NCBI GenBank assembly: GCA_025062325.1
Contig: JANXAL010000008.1
Span: 1 to 37,006 of the forward strand
Source: Roseiflexus sp.
Lineage (GTDB): Bacteria; Chloroflexota; Chloroflexia; Chloroflexales; Roseiflexaceae
Reading direction: 5' to 3'
DNA: 37,006 nucleotides
A program made the position numbers and the translations under genes. Positions 32,380-37,006 of the stretch are shown here, piece by piece. The notes beneath the pieces were generated by a model. That model was not told the DNA's origin. It was given only the letters and a program-made list of their open reading frames with translations, and searched no databases. Position 1 is the first letter of the stretch; each line of letters begins with the position of its first letter.

Positions 32380-33612
32380 ATGCCAATCACCCTGGACGAT
32401 ATCCGCACGGCCCGCGCAGCGCTGCGCGGCATTATTATTGAGACGCCACTGCTTCCTGATGAACGTCTTTCACAGGAACTCAACGCCTCCGTCTGGCTCA
32501 AGGCGGAATGCACCCAGCGAAGCGGCTCGTTCAAAATCCGCGGCGCTTACACGATGATCAGCCGCCTGCCGGTCGCTGTGCGACAGCGCGGAGTCATTGC
32601 GCCATCAGCGGGAAACCATGCCCAGGGGGTGGCATTGGCAGCAAAACTGATGGGCTTACCCGCCACGATTGTCATGCCCGAGCGTGCACCGCTGACGAAA
32701 ATCATGGCCACCCAACGCCTTGGCGCAGAAGTTATCCTTCATGGCGCTACGTTTGATGACGCTCAGGCGTATGCCCGCCGCCTCGAGGCGGAACGCGGAA
32801 TGGTCTATGTGCCAGCGTTCGACCACGAGCATGTCATCGCCGGGCAGGGCACGCTCGGTCTGGAGATTGCCGAGGCATTGCCTGACCTCAGCCTGATCAT
32901 CGTTCCGATTGGCGGCGGCGGCCTGATTAGCGGGATCGCCCTGGCGCTGCGGGCAACGCTGCCCCACGTGCGGATCATAGGCGTCCAGGCGGCTGGCTGC
33001 GCCCCGGTGCCACGCTCCCTCGCCGCCGGAGAACCTGTCGCCGTCTCGACTGCACATACGATTGCCGACGGGATTGCCGTCAAACGACCAGGAGAATTGA
33101 CCTTCTCGATCATCCGAGACCTGGTGGACGAGGTGGTGACCGTCGATGATGATTCGATTGCGCGAGCGATTGCTCACGCCGTACAGCACGATCACCTTGT
33201 GGTCGAAGGAGCAGGCGCTGCCGGGCTTGCGGCATTGATCAGCGGACAGGTGACGCCGCGCGCCGGAGAAACGGTATGCGTTCCTCTGTGCGGCGGGAAT
33301 ATCGACAGTAACCTGCTGACCCGCGTGCTCGAACAGGTCGCCGTGCGTCAGGGGCGCTACTTGCTGCTTAGGTCGACCCTCGAGGATCGCCCTGGCAACC
33401 TGGCGCCACTCCTCATGCGCGTCGCCGAGTCGGGCGCGAATGTTATCGACATTTTTCACCGCCGCGCCGTCTGGCTGGCGCCGCTCGACCGGGTCGGCAT
33501 CGAACTGGTGCTCGAAGTGCGCGACGAGCAGCACGGACAATACGTCATTCAGCACCTGCTCAACTCCGGCTACCACGTGGAGCGCGAAGGCGTCGGCGAA
33601 TGGCCTGAGTAA
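32380..33612 (+). CDS. ilvA: Threonine ammonia-lyase (dehydratase) with ACT-like C-terminus
   Basis: 410 residues. It is a fold-type II PLP enzyme: Lys52 in QRSGSFKIRGAY binds PLP, SAGNHAQGVALAA is the substrate loop, and IGGGGLISGIA binds the phosphate. The enzyme turns threonine into 2-oxobutanoate and ammonia, the first step to isoleucine. The C-terminal ~80 residues (LLLRSTLEDRPGNLAPLLMRV onward) form a single ACT-like domain, as in the shorter ~400-residue enzymes, so allosteric control is likely. GAGGAG lies before the ATG. Confidence 0.92.
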   Translation: MPITLDDIRTARAALRGIIIETPLLPDERLSQELNASVWLKAECTQRSGSFKIRGAYTMISRLPVAVRQRGVIAPSAGNHAQGVALAAKLMGLPATIVMPERAPLTKIMATQRLGAEVILHGATFDDAQAYARRLEAERGMVYVPAFDHEHVIAGQGTLGLEIAEALPDLSLIIVPIGGGGLISGIALALRATLPHVRIIGVQAAGCAPVPRSLAAGEPVAVSTAHTIADGIAVKRPGELTFSIIRDLVDEVVTVDDDSIARAIAHAVQHDHLVVEGAGAAGLAALISGQVTPRAGETVCVPLCGGNIDSNLLTRVLEQVAVRQGRYLLLRSTLEDRPGNLAPLLMRVAESGANVIDIFHRRAVWLAPLDRVGIELVLEVRDEQHGQYVIQHLLNSGYHVEREGVGEWPE

Positions 33613-33731
33613 ACGCGGTCGCCAGCGGTGTACAGCGGTAACGAAATGGTAATGCTATGCACTTAGACTGGATACACAAATGCCTGATCATTGCTGCACC
33701 AGAGAAAGTGTAATAAGGAGGATAGAGGACC

Positions 33732-33950
33732 ATGGGTCAGCGGCGTACCGAGTCTTTTCTGTTGCGCCTAGTCGTCCAAGATGACCCAACGGACCCGGAG
33801 CAGTGGCATGGTCGGGTGCAGCACATCGGAAGCGGTGATGAGCAGACGTTTCGGACGCTGCACGAGGCGCTGACCTTCATTCGCCATCGTTGTGAGCGAT
33901 CGCGGGAGCGCAACCCATCGCTCGATGAACTGCCGCCGCCATTCCCCTGA
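33732..33950 (+). CDS. Small hypothetical protein
   Basis: 72 residues with a strong AAGGAGG about 12 bases before the ATG. The sequence FLLRLVVQDDPTDPEQWHGR, VQHIGSGDEQTFRTLHEALT and FIRHRCERSRERN suggests a small alpha/beta fold, with the beta part resembling a short binding module. Similar short proteins are common in Chloroflexota as I recall, but I cannot name a family or role. Confidence 0.65.
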   Translation: MGQRRTESFLLRLVVQDDPTDPEQWHGRVQHIGSGDEQTFRTLHEALTFIRHRCERSRERNPSLDELPPPFP

Positions 33951-34172
33951 TAGTGCCTAATCGCTGCTGCCAGAACGCCACGTGGCGCTGCTGAAACAGG
34001 TTATTCCCGCCGTTTAGCGTTTGGGTCAGCCCTTTTGCGAAACCTTCCCGACGTTCAATCGGCGTCGTGCTGATCTCAGGCGGCGCTCACGGCGCCGGAT
34101 CACACTTCGTGAGCAGTGTCTAACTGCGGAATTGTTTTCAGATGGGTTATGCGTCGCCCAAAAAAGAGACAA
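33951..34172. other. Gap with small palindromes, no gene
   Basis: The first part of a 444-base gene-free gap. It holds the 12-base palindrome CGCCACGTGGCG near 33978 and a hairpin CGGCGC TCACG GCGCCG near 34082. Either could end transcription of the 72-residue gene, though neither has a T-run. Confidence 0.35.
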
Positions 34173-34314
34173 CTCGTCACTCGCCACTCGCCACTCATCA
34201 CTTGTCACTCGTCACTCACCACTCGTCACTCACCACTCGTCACTCATCACTCATCACCTGTCACTCGTCACTCACCACTCGTCACTCACCACTCGTCACT
34301 CGTCACTCATCACT
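34173..34314. repeat. 7-bp tandem array (CACTCGT / CACTCAC / CACTCAT)
   Basis: About 20 head-to-tail heptamers, mainly variants of CACTCGTCACTCAC, over 142 bases. The units alternate among three forms, giving hints of a 14-base and longer higher-order period. The array ends about 25 bases before a TATAAT box. Confidence 0.85.
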
Positions 34315-34337
34315 ATCAGATATGTTACTGTTTCGTG

Positions 34338-34343
34338 TATAAT
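34338..34343 (+). promoter_or_regulatory. -10 box downstream of the heptamer array
   Basis: TATAAT in TTTCGTGTATAATTAAGG, 52 bases before the ATG at 34395. The place of the -35 box is at the end of the heptamer array, so array length may matter for promoter strength (inference). Confidence 0.45.
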
Positions 34344-34394
34344 TAAGGTTAAGAGATTATTGGTTGAGCTTTCTCAACGAAAGGAACACGCACA

Positions 34395-34706
34395 ATGCCG
34401 GGTCAACCCCTGCACACGCTTCAGCTTCGTCACAGGCACCCATCAGGGGCGGAAGAATGGTCATGTCCGCACTGTGGTCGTCGACTGCTGATTCACCTGG
34501 CGCCGGTCCGCCGCCGGACGGTTCTGGCGCAGGGTGATCCCTCCGCACTTCACGTCGGCGGCGGCGGTTCTCGCCAGACGACTCACGCGCCGCTTCGCCT
34601 GACCCCCGCTCGTAGTTTGCCGGTTGTTCCCGAAGAGCCGGGGCACATCCCAGTGACTGATGCCCTGCTCCCCTGGATCCGCTGGATGGATCAGGCGGGT
34701 TTGTAA
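34395..34706 (+). CDS. Small hypothetical protein with a zinc-knuckle-like CPHC
   Basis: 103 residues. The N-terminus has GAEEWSCPHCGRRLLIHLAP, a rubredoxin-knuckle-like Cys-x2-Cys; only one such pair is present, so metal binding would need a partner or dimer. The middle is disordered (Gly/Ser/Arg/Pro), and the end VTDALLPWIRWMDQ is amphipathic. AAAGGAA precedes the ATG. Family unknown. Confidence 0.55.
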   Translation: MPGQPLHTLQLRHRHPSGAEEWSCPHCGRRLLIHLAPVRRRTVLAQGDPSALHVGGGGSRQTTHAPLRLTPARSLPVVPEEPGHIPVTDALLPWIRWMDQAGL

Positions 34707-34733
34707 ACCTCAATCACACTTCTCCCGCATCGA

Positions 34734-34789
34734 GCGTGAGCGCTGACTGAGCGCGGCGTGGTCGTTGCGCGAACGTTGGTCGCTCACGC
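34734..34789. repeat. Inverted repeat in the gap after the CPHC gene
   Basis: GCGTGAGCG (34734-34742) and CGCTCACGC (34781-34789) are perfect complements with a 38-base loop. The role is unclear. The rest of the 34707-34967 gap contains a short minus-strand open stretch with four cysteines that is treated as a finding. Confidence 0.35.
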
Positions 34790-34967
34790 ATTACTCTTCG
34801 CTGCCTCCTCTCCGATCGCGCGTCGAACCTGTTCGCAGCGTAAGCCAGACTTGTGACATTCCGCAGTTTCGCTGCACTGATCGCAAAGCGCGCCGTGAGC
34901 GGCGCGGCGTAGGATGCCCTTGCGCGTAAGCAACGCAGTGTAAGGTAAGGAAAGGGAGGTCACAACC

Positions 34968-35615
34968 ATGGCAGTCGCAACTGCGAAACGAGAACTGGTG
35001 GCAGCGAAGGGAGTGGAGGTCGAGAAGGAAGAACTGGCGGTCGAAGAGCTGCAGGCAGCGCTGCTGGAGCGCCTCGAAGCGGCGTATGAGGAGGCAAAGG
35101 CGAGCTGGAAACCGGAGATCGCCGCGCCGACTAACTGGTGGGACATCATGGCGGTCGGTCCGTTCTCTGCGCCGGTTGATCTCGGCTTCCCCAAGCCCAA
35201 TCCGATTGTGCGGGCCGGTCAGCAGGTGGTGATCTTCTCAGTGCTGTTCCTCAACCCGGCTGGTCCGCCAGCGCCATCGCCGATGCAGATCATCGGCGGC
35301 GCTCTGCTGCCCTACCGGATCACGTACCACACCAACAACGTCATTACGATGAGCCCCGACGCAGCGTTGAGCGGAACGGTGAACGGCAATCTATCGCCTA
35401 TGCCATTCCATCTCAATGCAATCGTGCTGACGCCGACTACGCCAGGGCTGTATGAAGTCCATCTGCGTGCGCAGATCCTGACGGCAATGAGCACCACTAT
35501 GGTTCCGTTCGCCGGGTATGCGTCGCGGGTCGACTCAATCCACGCCTCGATCTTCGGTCCGAGCGGACTCGTCATTCGCTTCGAGCAGCCAGTGCGCTTC
35601 GATGTGTATGCGTAA
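34968..35615 (+). CDS. Hypothetical protein, helical N-terminus plus beta domain
   Basis: 215 residues with GGGAGG about nine bases before the ATG. Residues 5-50 are a charged helix or coiled coil (KGVEVEKEELAVEELQAALL). The rest looks like a beta-sandwich, with NWWDIMAVGPFSAPVDLG, VIFSVLFLNPAG, PFHLNAIVLTPTTPGLYEV and VIRFEQPVRFDVYA. There is no signal peptide. I do not recognise the family. It lies 120 bases upstream of the trypsin-like protease gene, and the two could form a unit. Confidence 0.7.
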   Translation: MAVATAKRELVAAKGVEVEKEELAVEELQAALLERLEAAYEEAKASWKPEIAAPTNWWDIMAVGPFSAPVDLGFPKPNPIVRAGQQVVIFSVLFLNPAGPPAPSPMQIIGGALLPYRITYHTNNVITMSPDAALSGTVNGNLSPMPFHLNAIVLTPTTPGLYEVHLRAQILTAMSTTMVPFAGYASRVDSIHASIFGPSGLVIRFEQPVRFDVYA

Positions 35616-35663
35616 GGCGATAGTCTGTCGGTAGTCGGGCAACGGCAGAGACGTTGCAATGCA

Positions 35664-35711
35664 GTGGCGACATTGCATTGCCGTGGCGACGTTGCATTGC
35701 AACGTCGCCAC
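35664..35711. repeat. Direct repeat plus perfect 29-base palindrome between two genes
   Basis: GTGGCGACATTGCATTGC (35664-35681) is repeated as GTGGCGACGTTGCATTGC (35683-35700). The second copy runs into its own complement: GTGGCGACGTTGCA, T, TGCAACGTCGCCAC (35683-35711), a perfect 14-bp stem. It could end the upstream transcript or pause it before the protease gene. Confidence 0.7.
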
Positions 35712-35735
35712 GTGAGCCCAGTAAGGAGCGCGACA

Positions 35736-36797
35736 ATGGACGATGACCGTCTCCGCGCCGCACGGGCGCGACTTCTGGTGCGCCGCCTGGCGCCGATGTT
35801 CCTCTACAACCCCGCCTACCGCGTCAATGTGGTCGATTTCGGCATCCCGATCCGCGCCGAATCGACCGACGAGCGCCCGACAATTCGCTTTCACGTCCCG
35901 CAAAAGCTCTCCCGCGCCCAGCTTGAACGCGCTGGCATCGAAGCAGTACCGCGGCAGATCGGCGAATTCACGACTGATGTAATCGAAGGAACGTATCGAC
36001 CGCATCTCTGGGGCTGGTGGTATCCTCCACGACCGCCTGCCAGCGGTCCGCGGGCGCGCCACGATCCGCTGCGCGGCGGGATCAGCGTGTCGGTCGCACG
36101 CGACTTCAGTGCAGGCACCCTCGGCGGGCTGGTGCGCGATCGCACCACCGGCGAGTTGATGATTCTGAGCAACTGGCACGTGCTCGCTGCTGAACGCTGG
36201 GTTGCCGCCGGATTGCCGATCTGCCAGCCAGGACGACTCGATGGCGGTATGCCGCATGATGTTGTTGCGACCACGACGCGCCACGCGATGCAGCAGAAGA
36301 TCGATGCCGCCGTTGCAACGCTGAATGGCAATCGCTCGTTGATCAACGATCAGTTGAACATCGGTCCGGTTAGCGGCGTGGCGCTGCCGCGCCTCGGCAT
36401 GCGCGTCACCAAGTCCGGCCGCACGACCGGCGTGACCGAAGGGATCATCACCGGGGTTGAGGGACAGGCGCGACTATGGTATGGTTCAATGCAGCGCACC
36501 ATCGAGCACGTCGTAACCATCGTTCCTGCACATGGAAAGCGCGAAGTCAGCGCAGGGGGCGACTCCGGTTCGTGGTGGCTCGACGTCGAAACACGCGCGG
36601 CGGTCGGGTTGCACTTTGCGGGCAGCGACGATCCGGAGCAGGCGCTGGCGATTGAGATGCTGAGCGTGCTTGATGCGCTCAACGTCGATATTGTCACCGA
36701 ACGACCGCCGGTGACTGATCGGCGCCGACCGGAAGCGGTGGTGCGAGAGGCATGGCAGGCCGTCGAGCGCGAGATGCTGGAGACACTGGCGCGATGA
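35736..36797 (+). CDS. Trypsin-like serine protease domain protein
   Basis: 353 residues from the ATG at 35736, preceded by AAGGAG (35723-35728). An in-frame ATG at 35664 would translate the palindromic repeat and is rejected. The triad can be read as His148 in LSNWHVLA, Asp190 in QKIDAAVATL and Ser277 in SAGGDSGSWW, with TKSGRTTGVTEG before the last. No signal peptide is seen, so it is cytoplasmic or exported in an unknown way. The N-terminal ~110 residues (FGIPIRAESTDERPTIRFHV) form a separate domain. The stop overlaps a possible next ATG (ATGA at 36794). Confidence 0.8.
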   Translation: MDDDRLRAARARLLVRRLAPMFLYNPAYRVNVVDFGIPIRAESTDERPTIRFHVPQKLSRAQLERAGIEAVPRQIGEFTTDVIEGTYRPHLWGWWYPPRPPASGPRARHDPLRGGISVSVARDFSAGTLGGLVRDRTTGELMILSNWHVLAAERWVAAGLPICQPGRLDGGMPHDVVATTTRHAMQQKIDAAVATLNGNRSLINDQLNIGPVSGVALPRLGMRVTKSGRTTGVTEGIITGVEGQARLWYGSMQRTIEHVVTIVPAHGKREVSAGGDSGSWWLDVETRAAVGLHFAGSDDPEQALAIEMLSVLDALNVDIVTERPPVTDRRRPEAVVREAWQAVEREMLETLAR

Positions 36798-36982
36798 ATT
36801 CGCAATCGGCAGCATGGTGGCGCAAGGCGCGGCGGGTGGGGGGACGGGTTTTAGCGCCCAGACATAAACAAACCGGGGGGACCCAAAAACAAAAACAACA
36901 CCACACAAAAAGATTGAAAAAAAATGTAGAAAAAAAAAAAATTTTAAATATAACAGAGGATACAGTGAACCATTTTAAATAA
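36794..36982 (+). CDS. Possible start of a further gene, corrupted or truncated
   Basis: An ATG overlaps the protease stop as ATGA and opens MNSQSAAWWRKARRVGGR. From about residue 18 onward the sequence becomes Lys/Asn-rich because the DNA turns A-rich. Only the first ~15 codons have the composition of the neighbours, so the rest is probably not real coding sequence. Confidence 0.2.
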   Translation: MNSQSAAWWRKARRVGGRVLAPRHKQTGGTQKQKQHHTKRLKKNVEKKKILNITEDTVNHFK

Positions 36983-37006
36983 AAATAAAAAAATTTAGTT
37001 GATATT
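36840..37006. other. A-rich terminal sequence, probable contig-end artefact
   Basis: After GGGTGGGGGGACGGG the base composition changes within about 50 bases from roughly 60% GC to mostly A and T, with homopolymer runs of up to twelve A. No gene, terminator or mobile-element end is visible. Poor-quality read ends or a chimeric join explain this better than biology. Confidence 0.6.

Noticed and set aside
32656-33576. 306-codon minus-strand frame opposite ilvA
   Set aside because: A shadow of ilvA, which has all the PLP-enzyme motifs.
34173-34314. Possible CRISPR array
   Set aside because: The units are 7 bases with no spacers and there are no cas genes.
34784-35200. 138-codon minus-strand frame
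   Set aside because: Most of it is a Ser/Ala-rich shadow of the 215-residue gene. Only the last ~45 codons, outside that gene, are kept as a weak finding.
35664-35735. N-terminal extension of the serine protease
   Set aside because: Would translate the palindromic repeat; the ATG at 35736 has a clear AAGGAG.

Overview
The window looks like chromosomal DNA of a GC-rich (roughly 60%), thermophile-type filamentous anoxygenic phototroph of the Chloroflexota, most like Roseiflexus. This assignment is inferred from the gene mix: a kaiBC pair, a phytol-kinase-like lipid kinase, paired glycolate-oxidase subunits, many dispersed intergenic palindromic repeats, and promoters with TGnTATAAT extended -10 boxes. 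No rRNA or other diagnostic marker is present. I saw no tRNA, rRNA, CRISPR array, transposase or phage gene.

Layout. (1) 1-7845, minus strand: a cell-surface glycan operon transcribed from about 7880 downward. It holds a membrane-anchored polysaccharide deacetylase, a multi-span GT-C-like membrane protein, an ABC-2 export permease fused to a Wzz-like domain, a double glycosyltransferase (GT2+GT4) and a GT4 cut by the window edge. (2) 8065-9332: msrA and a convergent phytol/dolichol-kinase-like gene. (3) 9929-13362, minus: glcD, a Uma2-family gene and glcE, tightly coupled; no glcF is seen. (4) 13555-18138: a clock-like locus. On the minus strand run a PAS histidine kinase, a response regulator whose C-terminal half resembles the KaiA/RsbU helical domain, kaiB and kaiC. 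A stand-alone receiver protein lies divergently on the plus strand. This is the most interesting part of the window. (5) 18865-25737: prfB with a programmed +1 frameshift, a sirtuin, a LIM-like zinc-ribbon plus HExxH protein, a degenerate ArsA-like protein, and a class II fumarase/aspartase. (6) 26624-36797: a secreted barrel/golvesin-like protein, a DUF4097-type membrane protein, a YacP-like NYN nuclease, a lipoprotein, inositol monophosphatase, a radical SAM protein, IlvA, several small unknowns and a trypsin-like protease. (7) 36840-37006: the sequence turns abruptly A-rich and is probably contig-end or low-quality sequence.

Intergenic DNA is unusually structured. Two MITE-like families recur. 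Family A is about 175 bp, with arms near CTCACAAGTGTAG and a GC-rich hairpin core. Family B is about 320 bp, with ~42-bp inverted arms rich in CACGGAT. There are also short-period 'word' repeats, including a 7-bp tandem array at 34173-34314. In one case a repeat appears to have become the N-terminus of a protein (2270-2404).

Working together: in the Kai locus, the kinase could phosphorylate the receiver of the KaiA-like protein, whose C-terminal domain could act on KaiC while KaiB antagonises it. The gene order (KaiA-like, kaiB, kaiC) parallels cyanobacterial kaiABC. The individual families are read from sequence; the functional link is inference.
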